Origin: Bacteroidia bacterium
GTDB lineage: Bacteria; Bacteroidota; Bacteroidia; Chitinophagales; Chitinophagaceae
DNA: 64,000 nucleotides
NCBI GenBank assembly: GCA_030429205.1
Contig: JAUICZ010000001.1
Span: forward strand, 920,806 to 984,805
Reading direction: 5' to 3'
Below, one piece after another: positions 1 to 8,517 of this stretch; the stretch's first letter is position 1; every line of letters begins with the position of its first letter. The translations under genes were made by a program, and so were the position numbers. Under the pieces are notes generated by a model that was not told where the DNA came from, made no database searches, and saw only the letters and a list, made by a program, of their open reading frames with translations.

Positions 1-361
1 CATATCTTATAGTAATGTCATATGTGCTGTCAGTATTGTAATCAGTTTGTTGTTTTATGAACCTGGCTGCTAATAGAAGATGACCAAGTTCATCTTTGTT
101 GCTGATTGCTAATTTAAAACCTTCAGGAGTATGACTATCAAGAGTTGCGTTGCCTTTTCGTGTTTCATCAAGCTTTTTAAGTTCTTCAATAAAAGCTTCA
201 ATATCTCCGTACGAGAACCATATACTCTCTTCCCTACCAAAATGAAGAGTAATAGCAGACTTTACAGATACTTCAATTTGTATACACGCATGAACTTCTG
301 TTTCATAATCAATCGTTTTTATTGATATCCATTCATCGGCATCTAGTTTCTTTATTTTCAT
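1..361 (-). CDS. Hypothetical protein, 3' end cut by window edge
   Basis: An open frame runs on the minus strand from an ATG at 361 through the window edge, giving 120 complete codons with no stop. It begins MKIKKLDADEWISIKT and contains WFSYGDIEAFIEELKKL followed by a TPEGFKLAI segment. It starts 6 nt after the radA stop, so it is probably co-transcribed with radA. The pattern of a short beta-rich start, an acidic D-I-E-x-F-I-E-E-L helix and then a G-x-A-x-L strand recalls the WapI/DUF6228 group of small immunity-like proteins, but that is a weak impression. The function is unknown and the C-terminus is missing. Confidence 0.6.
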   Translation of the reverse strand, partial: MKIKKLDADEWISIKTIDYETEVHACIQIEVSVKSAITLHFGREESIWFSYGDIEAFIEELKKLDETRKGNATLDSHTPEGFKLAISNKDELGHLLLAARFIKQQTDYNTDSTYDITIRY

Positions 362-367
362 GAGGGT

Positions 368-1744
368 TTAATTGAACAACATTCTATAAACGTCTTCTAC
401 TTTATTAGCAGTCTTAATTTCAATATTGTAGTTCTTGCTGTCCAAACCTTTCGCATTGGCTTTCGGTATGATGATGACATCCATACCTAATTTATCAGCT
501 TCTGCAATTCGTTGGTCTACCCTGTTTACTGCACGAATTTCCCCAGACAATCCTACTTCACCAACAAAACACATATTGCTCGGCAATGCCCGATCTTCAT
601 AAGAAGAAAGTAATGCGCAAACTAAGGCCAGTTCTATAGAAGGGTCTTCTATCTTCAAACCACCTGCAATATTTACAAACACATCTTTTGTACCGAAGTG
701 AAAGCCACCACGCTTTTCTAACACAGCCAATAATAATTGTAACCTGCGCAAGTCCATACCACTAACTGTACGTTGTGGTGTACCGTACACTGCTTGTGTT
801 ACCAGTGCTTGTATTTCTATCATCAATGGGCGCAAACCCTCCATGGTAGAGGCAATGGCGATACCGCTTAAAGGTTCGTTGTGTTGTGATAATAATATTT
901 CTGAAGGGTTACTTACCGGTCGCATACCAGTGGCAACCATTTCATAAATTCCTAATTCTGATGTAGAACCAAATCTATTTTTGATGGTACGCAATATTCT
1001 GTATGCATAATGGCGGTCGCCTTCAAATTGCAGTACGGTGTCTACCATATGCTCCAATACTTTTGGACCTGCAATAGAACCTTCTTTTGTTATATGCCCA
1101 ATGATACAAACAGGCACATTACTTGCTTTGGCAAACCGTTGTAGTTCTGCTGCACATTCACGCACTTGCGATACACTGCCTGCTGCAGATTCAACATAAG
1201 GAGATTCTAAAGTTTGTATAGAATCAATGATCAATAATTGAGGCTGTACTTTTTTTACTTCCTGAAAAATTGTTGCAGTATCTGTTGCAGTGAGTAAGTA
1301 TAAATTAGGATTTTGTGTACCTACTCTTTCTGCTCTTAGCTTCACTTGTTGTCCACTTTCTTCTCCGGAAACATACAAGACTTTTATTTGTTGCCATTGC
1401 AATGCACATTGTAAAAAAAGTGTCGATTTCCCTATGCCCGGTTCTCCGCCAACCAATACAACCGAGCCCGGAACTAGGCCTCCTCCAAGCACTCTGTTCA
1501 GCTCGCTATCAGGAGTATCCATTCTAAGGTCAGACTGCGGAATTATCTCATCTAGCTTATGGGCTTTCCTTAGGTCTTTGGCCGCCTCATCCCAGTCGGT
1601 TTTCCCCTTCCTATTCTTATTTTCTCTTTGTACTACTTCTTCAACAAAACTGTTCCATGCCCCGCAGGACGGGCATTTCCCTGTCCATTTAGGTGTTTCA
1701 TATCCGCATTGCTGACAAAAGAAAGCTGTTTTGGTTTTTGGCAT
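368..1744 (-). CDS. radA: DNA repair protein RadA
   Basis: RadA (Sms) is a RecA-like ATPase that promotes branch migration of recombination intermediates in the cytoplasm. The 458-residue product has the full family layout. A C4 zinc finger lies at residues 10-27 (CQQCG...CPSCG). Walker A GGEPGIGKST is at 99-108. The RadA-specific KNRFG motif is at 255-259, and a Lon-protease-like domain fills about the last 110 residues. Length is normal. It is followed after 6 nt by an unknown small gene. Its leader holds a terminator-like hairpin about 27 nt before the ATG, which may attenuate transcription. Confidence 0.97.
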   Translation of the reverse strand: MPKTKTAFFCQQCGYETPKWTGKCPSCGAWNSFVEEVVQRENKNRKGKTDWDEAAKDLRKAHKLDEIIPQSDLRMDTPDSELNRVLGGGLVPGSVVLVGGEPGIGKSTLFLQCALQWQQIKVLYVSGEESGQQVKLRAERVGTQNPNLYLLTATDTATIFQEVKKVQPQLLIIDSIQTLESPYVESAAGSVSQVRECAAELQRFAKASNVPVCIIGHITKEGSIAGPKVLEHMVDTVLQFEGDRHYAYRILRTIKNRFGSTSELGIYEMVATGMRPVSNPSEILLSQHNEPLSGIAIASTMEGLRPLMIEIQALVTQAVYGTPQRTVSGMDLRRLQLLLAVLEKRGGFHFGTKDVFVNIAGGLKIEDPSIELALVCALLSSYEDRALPSNMCFVGEVGLSGEIRAVNRVDQRIAEADKLGMDVIIIPKANAKGLDSKNYNIEIKTANKVEDVYRMLFN

Positions 1745-1770
1745 ATGGGCTTAAATATATGGAAAAAGAA

Positions 1771-1801
1771 AAGAGCCATCGGGAGGAATCCCGCGGCTCT
1801 T
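1771..1801 (-). terminator. Hairpin with T tract in radA leader (attenuator or sRNA terminator)
   Basis: The arms AAGAGCC and GGCTCTT enclose a second paired segment (GGGA/TCCC). On the minus strand the hairpin is followed by TTTCTTTTT. It looks like an intrinsic terminator reading toward radA and lies only 27 nt before the radA ATG. No gene upstream on that strand needs termination, so it either attenuates radA or ends a short RNA started at the box at 1834-1841. Confidence 0.55.
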
Positions 1802-1833
1802 ACTTACTAACCCATTAAATTCACAACTTGACA

Positions 1834-1841
1834 CAAATGTA
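1834..1841 (-). promoter_or_regulatory. -7 promoter box for radA leader
   Basis: On the minus strand this reads TACATTTG, an exact match to the Bacteroidota TAnnTTTG box. A T-rich stretch lies about 17-20 nt upstream. The predicted start is near 1827, giving a leader of about 80 nt that contains the terminator-like hairpin. Confidence 0.5.
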
Positions 1842-2137
1842 ACAAAGAACCTGATACCAAAAAAATGAAAATTATACGCACTTATTACAAAAAATTGATG
1901 TTAATTATATTTTTAATGTGTATTTTCTCACGTATTATTTGACTATCAAGCCATTGCGAATAAATTGCAATATATTATATATATAATGACATTTAGAAGC
2001 CATGAAAATATTTTCATAAATAATTTTTTAATATAAAATATATGAATAATATAATATTGAATTTATTATTATTTATATGATCGTAAATCAGCATTTCGTA
2101 TTCGTACATTTATGAACCGGATAGTAATGCTACATAT

Positions 2138-2997
2138 ATGAATATTGATGAACTTGAATACAGGCAGCTGGATATAATTGGGCTAAATAAATTGATGGAT
2201 TGGCAAAGGCAGAGGGGTGGAATCCCGGACCCTTTGATGCGGATGTGTTTTATCAAGCTGACCCTGAGGGATTTTTGGGTGTATGTAAGGGTGAAGAGAT
2301 GATCGGTGGTGGTTCTATCGTATCATATAATGGTGATTTTGGTTTTATGGGGTTGTTTATTGTAAAACCAGAGTACAGAGCAAAAGGCATAGGTACCAAG
2401 CTTTGGTTCAAAAGGAGAGACTCTTTATTAGCACGATTGAAAGAAGGTGCTGTTATTGGTATGGATGGTGTGGTAGAGATGCAGCCGTTCTATGCAAAAG
2501 GCGGTTTTGAAATAGCCTTTCGTGATGAACGGTATGAGCGAGCAGGTGCGTCTTTCGAAGTAAGTGAATATATAAGCCCGATTAGCAATGAAGATCTAGA
2601 TGAAGTACTTGCCTATGATAAAGAGTGTTTTGGTTTTGCGCGTCCTCAGTTTTTAAAGCCTTGGTTACAAATTGAAGGAAATAAAACATTTAAGTTTTTG
2701 CAAGATGGTAAGCTAAAAGGTTTTGCTATGGTAAGGAGACTGAAAGAGGGGTATAAGGTATGCCCATTATTTGCGGATAACGCAGCTATTGCAGAAGAGC
2801 TATACAAAGCCTGCCTGAACGCAGCTATAGGCTCCTCATTAATAATGGACATTCCTGTAACTAATACCGAAGCGGTAAATCTGATGAAGAAGTACGATGC
2901 TAATTACATATTTGAGTGTGCACGTATGTATCATGGTACACCACCAGATCTACCTATTAATAAAATATTCGGGATAACTACATTTGAATTAGGGTGA
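2138..2997 (+). CDS. GNAT-family N-acetyltransferase, apparent frameshift near N-terminus
   Basis: The main frame (2200-2997, 265 aa) begins at a TTG and reads AKAEGWNPGPFDADVFYQADPEGFLG. It has a GNAT acetyl-CoA-binding region (VKPEYRAKGIGTKLW) and a second C-terminal domain, as in YitH-like two-domain acetyltransferases. In that frame a stop lies at 2188. The missing family N-terminus is present in another frame: ATG at 2138 encodes MNIDELEYRQLDIIGLNKLMDW and then would run out. Joining the two at 2201-2203 restores the usual ...LMDW-AKAEGWNPG... sequence and needs one extra G. This is therefore a one-base deletion, a sequencing error in a G run, or a gene now starting at TTG. The substrate is unknown. 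Confidence 0.8.
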
Positions 2998-3027
2998 TTA
3001 TATGTAGAAGCTAATAAAGGCTTATGA

Positions 3028-3807
3028 TTATTGCTTTTTTTTAGATCCGCTAAGGAATCTTTTCATTAGCATGTCATTAAACTGCTCCCAATGTTTAATA
3101 CTGCCTAAACCAATTTTTACAACATCGCTTTTGTAGTTGGAAATTTCTAATAAAGGAGGTACGATAGTATTGTCATTTGTATAGAACAATAGGATAAACT
3201 CAGACAAAGTTATTATGTGAACTCCATTAGAACTGGATGCTGACAAAAAAGATCGAGGAGGGTACAACCTTTTAATTGGCTTTGTAAGGCAAAAGTTATA
3301 TTCTGGAATAGAATCAATAGTTGAAGCTAATAGTTCTTTTTTTGATTTTGTTAAGTAAGAGTTTAGGAATACTCTCAACTTTTCTTCATTGTCAGTATCT
3401 AGCTTAAAATTGTAAAATACTTTTAGTTTAGAAATAGATGTGCGCCATACAATAGAGAAAATAAACAGCTTAAAGAAGTTAGGGTTAATACTAGGGTAAG
3501 TTAAATATTCAAGAGATCCTTGTTCTACATAATCAATTTCTTCTTTGTTATCTTGAAAGTTGTGTATTTTTTCTATGTAATTGGCAAAAATTGTTTCAAT
3601 AAGGCTTACTCTTTTTTCACATGATGAACAGAGTATATAATTCTCTTTAGGGGTATCCTGTTTCTTGAAATGGAATCTCTCTTTGGAAAAATAAATTACA
3701 TGACGGCTAGGTGTTGAGTGGAATAGTGATTTTGTTAAGAACTTTGGTATGATGTGCGAGTTCTTTTTGTCAGCGGTGTTGACTTTACATAGCTTACAGC
3801 AATTCAT
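3028..3807 (-). CDS. Hypothetical protein with HNH-like zinc motifs
   Basis: I chose the ATG at 3807 because the product then begins MNCCKLCKVNTADKKNSHII. An upstream ATG at 3861 would add 18 hydrophobic residues before the zinc motif. The protein (259 aa) has a first CxxC near the N-terminus, then SHIIPKFL, then a second C-SS-C pair (YILCSSCEKR). That arrangement resembles degenerate HNH-type nucleases or structural zinc fingers of unknown role. The rest is not recognised. The gene is AT-rich and stands alone between the GNAT gene and pepF, so it may be acquired. Confidence 0.65.
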   Translation of the reverse strand: MNCCKLCKVNTADKKNSHIIPKFLTKSLFHSTPSRHVIYFSKERFHFKKQDTPKENYILCSSCEKRVSLIETIFANYIEKIHNFQDNKEEIDYVEQGSLEYLTYPSINPNFFKLFIFSIVWRTSISKLKVFYNFKLDTDNEEKLRVFLNSYLTKSKKELLASTIDSIPEYNFCLTKPIKRLYPPRSFLSASSSNGVHIITLSEFILLFYTNDNTIVPPLLEISNYKSDVVKIGLGSIKHWEQFNDMLMKRFLSGSKKKQ

Positions 3808-3888
3808 ATAAGGTGAATATACATATAGTATTCCTATTGAAAGGATACTAGCTAATATCATTTACCATTTCCTTTAAATAACGATACG

Positions 3889-3896
3889 TACATTTG
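3889..3896 (+). promoter_or_regulatory. -7 promoter box for pepF
   Basis: This is TACATTTG, an exact TAnnTTTG match, 22 nt before the ATG at 3919. The predicted transcription start is near 3902. Confidence 0.5.
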
Positions 3897-3918
3897 CATC
3901 CTTAATAAGTATGATACT

Positions 3919-5637
3919 ATGGCAATGATAGAAAAGATAAAAAGGAACTTTTTACCCGAAAATTATAAAGTAACTGACTGGGAAAGTTTACAACCATATT
4001 TAGATGACCTGAAAGCGAGAGAATTGAATTCTAAGGATGCTTTGCATCAATGGATGAAAGATGTAAGTGAAGTAGAAGCAGTGATAGGTGAAGATGCTGC
4101 ATGGCGTCAGATAAAAATGACGCTGGACACCACTAATAAAGATTATGAAGAAGCGTTCACCTATTTTGTGATGGAGATAGAACCTAAGCTGAAACCATAC
4201 TTCTTTGAACTGAACAAAAAGCTACTTGATTGCCCATATACCAATGAGCTAGACAAAGACGTATACCATCCGTATTTACGTTCTGTAAAAAATGCAGTGG
4301 AACTATATAGAGAAGAGAATGTGCCTTTGCAAGCAGAGTTAAGTGTTTTAGGTCAACAGTTCGGGGTGATATCCGGTAAGATGACTGTGGAACACGATGG
4401 TAAAGAATATACACTACAACAAGCGGCTAAGTTCTTACAAGAGCCTGATAGAGAGCTACGTGAAAGCATCTTCAGGAAAATAGCCGAACGTAGAATGCAG
4501 GATATTGGCGAGTTGGATGAACTGTTCAATAAGCTATTGAAACTGCGTCAGCAAGTGGCAGAGAATGCAGGCTTTGATAATTACAGAGACTACAAGTTTA
4601 AAGCATTGGGTCGTTTTGACTATACTGTGGAAGATTGCTATGCTTTTCACGATGCGGTACGCGAGCATATACTACCGTTACAAAAGAAACTAACGGAATA
4701 CCGTCAAAAGAAATTGGGTGTAGATATTATGCGCCCATGGGATGGTAGTGCAGAACCTGTAGGCGTGCAACCATTGAAGCCTTTTGAAACAGGTGCAGAG
4801 CTTTCTGATAAATCGATAAAAGTGTTTGACAAGTTGCGCCCATACTTCAGCTCTTGTTTAACTACTATGACTGAAATGGAGCGCCTTGACTTGGAAAGCA
4901 GAAAAGGTAAAGCACCGGGAGGGTATAACTGTCCGCTACCGGAAACAGGAGTACCATTTATCTTCATGAATGCAGCAGGTACTATTGGTGACTTGATCAC
5001 GATGATGCACGAAGGTGGGCATGCAGTACATTCTTTCTTGTCACACGATCTTGAGTTGAGTGCATTGAAAGAATACCCGATGGAAATTGCAGAATTGGCG
5101 AGCATGAGTATGGAGTTGTTCTCTATGGAGCATTGGGATGTATTCTTTACAGATAAAGGTGAACTACATCGTGCGCAGTTAGAAGAATTAGAGCGAGTAA
5201 TCAGTGTGCTGCCTTGGATAGCTACCATAGATAAATACCAACACTGGTTGTATACAAACCCCGGACACAGCAACGAAGAGAGAACCAAAGCATGGTTGGA
5301 TATATTAAATGAGTTCTCTACAGGCATTACAGACTGGAGTGGTTTTGAAGAGTACCGTGCAAACCTGTGGCAAAAGCAATTGCACTTATTTGAGGTACCT
5401 TTCTACTATATAGAGTATGGCATAGCTCAATTGGGCGCTATTGCTATGTGGAGACAGTACAGAGAGAATAAAGATCAGGCGATTGATAATTATATGAGTG
5501 CGTTGAGTAAGGGGTATACACAAACATTACCTCAGCTTTATGAGACTGCAGGTATTAAGTTCAATTTTTCATCAGATTATGTTTCTGAATTAGGGAACTT
5601 CGTTAATGAACGACTGGTAGAAATGGGATTGAAATAA
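3919..5637 (+). CDS. pepF: M3 family oligoendopeptidase (PepF-like)
   Basis: This is a cytoplasmic zinc metallopeptidase that cuts oligopeptides of limited length. The 572-residue product has the M3 signature: zinc-binding HEGGH at residues 364-368 in MMHEGGHAVHSF, and the downstream MEIAELASMSME helix whose E392 is the expected third ligand. There is no signal peptide. Length is typical of M3B oligoendopeptidase F. The ATG at 3919 follows a clear promoter box; an ATG two codons later is also possible. A hairpin terminator follows the stop. Confidence 0.93.
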   Translation: MAMIEKIKRNFLPENYKVTDWESLQPYLDDLKARELNSKDALHQWMKDVSEVEAVIGEDAAWRQIKMTLDTTNKDYEEAFTYFVMEIEPKLKPYFFELNKKLLDCPYTNELDKDVYHPYLRSVKNAVELYREENVPLQAELSVLGQQFGVISGKMTVEHDGKEYTLQQAAKFLQEPDRELRESIFRKIAERRMQDIGELDELFNKLLKLRQQVAENAGFDNYRDYKFKALGRFDYTVEDCYAFHDAVREHILPLQKKLTEYRQKKLGVDIMRPWDGSAEPVGVQPLKPFETGAELSDKSIKVFDKLRPYFSSCLTTMTEMERLDLESRKGKAPGGYNCPLPETGVPFIFMNAAGTIGDLITMMHEGGHAVHSFLSHDLELSALKEYPMEIAELASMSMELFSMEHWDVFFTDKGELHRAQLEELERVISVLPWIATIDKYQHWLYTNPGHSNEERTKAWLDILNEFSTGITDWSGFEEYRANLWQKQLHLFEVPFYYIEYGIAQLGAIAMWRQYRENKDQAIDNYMSALSKGYTQTLPQLYETAGIKFNFSSDYVSELGNFVNERLVEMGLK

Positions 5638-5646
5638 AACTATATT

Positions 5647-5677
5647 CATCGGAGTTGTTAACTAAACAGCTCCGATG
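5647..5677 (+). terminator. Intrinsic terminator after pepF
   Basis: Arms CATCGGAG and CTCCGATG are followed by CTTTTTTAA. The hairpin spans the stop codon of the convergent nucleotidyltransferase gene. Confidence 0.75.
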
Positions 5678-6371
5678 CTTTTTTAAGGCTTTCCGGTTTG
5701 CCTACATCTAAGAAAACATCTCCCGTGTGGTCGTATCCTTTTAGTATATGAGTCTTTGAAAAGTGCAGGTACACATCTATAATAGAGAACTTACCATCAA
5801 AAGGCATATTTAGTATTTCTGGTGAAAGAACCTGTACTCCGCTAAATGCAAAGCTATTATAGCTATCTATTTCCCTTGTTATCTTCTTTTCACCTGTTTT
5901 GTTATTCTGCCACCCGCTTAAAGTCATTTCGTTATTAAATAATAAATATCGAGAAGATTCACGTTGCATTACGGCGAGTGTAGCTATTGCATCTGAAGAT
6001 TTATGCTCTTCAATCATATTAGCCAGATTGAGATCCGTAAGTACGTCTACATTCATAACCACAAAACAGTCTTCATCCTTAAAGTACTGTGCTGCCTTTT
6101 TCAGTCCGCCACCTGTTTCTAAAACTTCTCCTCGTTCATCAGATATGGTGATATTACTGCCAAAGCTATTGTGTTGTTGAAGTTTGTCTTCTATCTGGTC
6201 AGCGAAATGGTGCACGTTAACAACAACATCTTTGATACCTGACTTTTGTAAATACTTGATACTATGTTCTAGCAATGTGACTCCGTTCACCTCGGCCAAA
6301 GCTTTGGGATGCGTATCTGTAAAAGGTTTTAATCTGGTGCCTAACCCCGCGGCAAACAACATGGCTTTCAT
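5658..6371 (-). CDS. Sugar-1-phosphate nucleotidyltransferase (MurU/GMPP-like)
   Basis: The 237-residue protein starts MKAMLFAAGLGTRLKPFTDT, with the nucleotide-binding loop GLGTRLKPFTDTHPKAL at about residues 9-25. A nucleotide/metal region VVMNVDVLTDL follows around residue 105. It has only the catalytic Rossmann domain and no left-handed helix domain. Size and motif fit N-acetylmuramate-1-phosphate uridylyltransferase (MurU) of peptidoglycan recycling, or a mannose-1-phosphate guanylyltransferase. The sugar cannot be decided from sequence, and no amgK kinase gene is adjacent. It is divergent from the PfkB gene. Confidence 0.85.
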   Translation of the reverse strand: MKAMLFAAGLGTRLKPFTDTHPKALAEVNGVTLLEHSIKYLQKSGIKDVVVNVHHFADQIEDKLQQHNSFGSNITISDERGEVLETGGGLKKAAQYFKDEDCFVVMNVDVLTDLNLANMIEEHKSSDAIATLAVMQRESSRYLLFNNEMTLSGWQNNKTGEKKITREIDSYNSFAFSGVQVLSPEILNMPFDGKFSIIDVYLHFSKTHILKGYDHTGDVFLDVGKPESLKKASELFS

Positions 6372-6420
6372 AAGGGCTAAAGTACATAAAAGAGATTACC
6401 AGAAAGTAATTCATTAACCT

Positions 6421-6428
6421 TACCTTTG
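6421..6428 (+). promoter_or_regulatory. -7 promoter box for PfkB kinase gene
   Basis: TACCTTTG matches TAnnTTTG and lies 21 nt before the ATG at 6450. It also argues against the TTG at 6426 as the translation start. Confidence 0.5.
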
Positions 6429-6449
6429 CCACGCTTAAAAAAATTAAAT

Positions 6450-7373
6450 ATGTCTTTAACGATAGTAGGCTCAATGGCCTTTGATGCATTAGAAACTCCA
6501 TTTGGTAAAGTAGACAGGATCATTGGTGGTTCTGCAACATATGCTGCATGGGCAGCGTCTAACTTCACAAACGATATTAAACAAGTTTCTATCGTAGGTG
6601 GTGATTTCCCTGATGAAGAAGTAGCTAAACTGGAAAAAAGAGGAGTTGATTTTGAAGGTGTAGAAGTAGTAAAGGATGGCAAAAGTTTCTTCTGGAGCGG
6701 TCGTTACCATATGGATATGAATACACGTGACACTTTGGTAACAGAGCTGAACGTATTAGAGCATTTCAATCCTCAAATACCCGATAACTATCAAGGTTCT
6801 GATTTTTTGTTCTTAGGGAACCTTACTCCGGATGTGCAAATGAGTGTTATCGATCAGATGAAGGAGCGTCCGAAGTTAGTAGTAATGGACACTATGAACT
6901 TTTGGATGGATATTGCTCTTGATGGTTTGAAGGCTGTTTTGAAGAAAGTAGATGTATTGATGGTGAATGACAGTGAAGCTCGTCAGTTAAGTGACGAATA
7001 CTCACTGGTAAAAGCAGCGGCTAAAATTCAGGAAATGGGACCAAAGTTTGTGATCATCAAAAAAGGTGAGCATGGTGCACTACTATTCCACGATAAGCAT
7101 GTATTCTTCGCGCCGGCTTTACCTTTAGAAGATGTGTTTGATCCAACAGGTGCCGGTGATACTTTCGCTGGTGGTTTCATGGGGCATATTGCCGCTACTA
7201 AAGATGTGTCTTTCGAGAATATGAAGACTGCAATTATTGTAGGTTCTGCAATGGCATCTTTCTGTGTTGAGAAGTTTGGACCAACACGTTTACAAGAAGT
7301 AGCGAAAGATGATGTCCAGGCACGTATCAACCAGTTTGTTGACTTGGTGAATTTTGATATTGATTTAGTATAA
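6450..7373 (+). CDS. PfkB-family carbohydrate kinase
   Basis: The start is placed at ATG 6450, since a TTG at 6426 overlaps the promoter box. The 307-residue protein begins MSLTIVGSMAFDALETPFG. It has the N-terminal GGSATYAA substrate region and the PfkB signature DPTGAGDTFAGGF with catalytic Asp237. Family members phosphorylate ribose, adenosine, fructose phosphates and similar compounds in the cytoplasm. This Bacteroidota subgroup, with a conserved VMDTMNFWMDIAL stretch, has no substrate I can name. A strong terminator follows. Confidence 0.9.
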   Translation: MSLTIVGSMAFDALETPFGKVDRIIGGSATYAAWAASNFTNDIKQVSIVGGDFPDEEVAKLEKRGVDFEGVEVVKDGKSFFWSGRYHMDMNTRDTLVTELNVLEHFNPQIPDNYQGSDFLFLGNLTPDVQMSVIDQMKERPKLVVMDTMNFWMDIALDGLKAVLKKVDVLMVNDSEARQLSDEYSLVKAAAKIQEMGPKFVIIKKGEHGALLFHDKHVFFAPALPLEDVFDPTGAGDTFAGGFMGHIAATKDVSFENMKTAIIVGSAMASFCVEKFGPTRLQEVAKDDVQARINQFVDLVNFDIDLV

Positions 7374-7392
7374 TTACTAATGAGAAATAACT

Positions 7393-7422
7393 AAAAGAGC
7401 CACGATTAATCGTGGCTCTTTT
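7393..7422 (+). terminator. Intrinsic terminator after PfkB gene
   Basis: A perfect palindrome with arms AAAAGAGCCACGATT and AATCGTGGCTCTTTT is followed by more T. It can also serve the convergent lipoprotein gene that ends at 7446. Confidence 0.85.
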
Positions 7423-7445
7423 TTATGCAGGGGTAATGTATTCAA

Positions 7446-7961
7446 TTATTTAGGTACTGATACGTTCTTGAACTCTCCTTTAGTTATTGTAACAGACTTT
7501 GTTTTCAAAAACTTGCTGTTGTTGTTATCGTAATCATGTAACGTGGCCGAAAAATTGCCTGATACTTTTTTATTAGCAGCATCATAAGCTGTAACATTAA
7601 AAGTTCCCATTTCTGCCATGAACATATCTCCTGTGCTACCATTTGGGAAGTAGTATATTCTTGCATTGCCGGATTTTCTCACATCAGTTACATTGTATGT
7701 GCCGGTATTGGTCCCGAATATGTCTAATGATAGTTGAGCGTTCCCATCTTCATGCTTCACAAATAAAAATGTGTCAGCGAAGTAGTACCCGCCGGCTTGT
7801 TTTGACATATCTGTTCCATCTAGGGTAAAGCATATATGCCCGTCCGGGCATCCCGAACTATTGCCGCCATTATTATTGTTGTTAGCTGGTGTTGTAGTCG
7901 TGTCTTTGTTACATGCTAATAATGTGCATGTAGTTAACAGCATTAGCGCTATTTTTCTCAT
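7446..7961 (-). CDS. Hypothetical lipoprotein
   Basis: The 171-residue product begins with a lipoprotein signal, MRKIALMLLTTCTLLAC, with the lipid-modified Cys at 17. A Thr/Asn-rich linker (TTTTPANNNNNGG) follows, then a beta-rich domain with GTYNVTDVRKSGNARIYYF and a FNVTAYD...VSGNFSATL stretch. Such domains are common in Bacteroidota surface lipoproteins of unknown role. Neighbours give no clue. Confidence 0.8.
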   Translation of the reverse strand: MRKIALMLLTTCTLLACNKDTTTTPANNNNNGGNSSGCPDGHICFTLDGTDMSKQAGGYYFADTFLFVKHEDGNAQLSLDIFGTNTGTYNVTDVRKSGNARIYYFPNGSTGDMFMAEMGTFNVTAYDAANKKVSGNFSATLHDYDNNNSKFLKTKSVTITKGEFKNVSVPK

Positions 7962-8084
7962 AGTAGGAAATTTAACTCAAAGTTATGTTGAGCATATGCT
8001 AGCTAAATACCTTGAAGATGGTATTTTTGAATACCCAATGACACTGATGCAGTATGGTGTTGGCAAAAAAATTATATTTGAACC

Positions 8085-8516
8085 ATGTCTATGAATAGTT
8101 TAAGATATATAGCGTCTATTGTTTTATTAGTATCTGTAACCATGCTTGCTTCTTGTGAAAAACACGCTCCGTCAGATCTGCATAGGATCACTATCCAAAA
8201 TAATTCTCAAAGCAACATATGTCCGTTTATACCTGAGAGCGAAATATTGCGCACAGGAGATACCTCATTACCCAATGTTAAACCTCAATTACAGGTTGCA
8301 GCAGCGGGTAGTACAACTCATTTTGATTTGAGTACCGACTGGGGTGACGCTTTTAGGAGCGCAGGTGTAGATACAGTGTATTTCTTTTTTATTGATACTG
8401 ATGTGTATAATAACACTAGTTGGTTGCAGATAAGGGACAACTATATGATCTTAAAAAGAGTGCATTACAGTATAGCACAGTTGGAAGCAGCAAATTGGGT
8501 AGTAAGATACCCTTAG
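8085..8516 (+). CDS. Hypothetical lipoprotein
   Basis: The 143-residue product begins MSMNSLRYIASIVLLVSVTM and has the lipobox LASC. An ATG two codons later is an equally good start. The mature part contains a short ITIQNNS strand, a NICPF segment and a VDTVYFFFIDTDVY strand. No family is recognised. It ends 1 nt before the convergent recJ stop, with no terminator seen between them. Confidence 0.75.
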   Translation: MSMNSLRYIASIVLLVSVTMLASCEKHAPSDLHRITIQNNSQSNICPFIPESEILRTGDTSLPNVKPQLQVAAAGSTTHFDLSTDWGDAFRSAGVDTVYFFFIDTDVYNNTSWLQIRDNYMILKRVHYSIAQLEAANWVVRYP

Positions 8517-8517
8517 G

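Larger units (their letters stand above)
1745..2137. other. Gene-free AT-rich interval between divergent genes
   Basis: No convincing gene is visible in this 393-bp stretch between radA (minus) and the GNAT gene (plus). Next to radA it holds a hairpin with a T-rich tail and a TAnnTTTG promoter box, both on the minus strand. From about 1860 to 2100 it is extremely AT-rich with runs of TA steps. A TACATTTA box at 2105-2112 may serve the GNAT gene. Confidence 0.5.

Noticed and set aside
1860-2100. A replication origin in the very AT-rich stretch
   Set aside because: No DnaA-box cluster and no dnaA, dnaN or gyrase genes are nearby. AT-rich intergenic DNA is ordinary in this genome.
2138-2210. 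Programmed -1 frameshift in the GNAT gene
   Set aside because: No slippery heptamer or downstream stem is visible at 2195-2210. A deletion or base-call error is simpler.
7861-8094. A 77-codon plus-strand open frame before the lipoprotein at 8085
   Set aside because: It lies antisense over the lipoprotein signal region and its product has no signal or domain. The two neighbouring genes explain the area.
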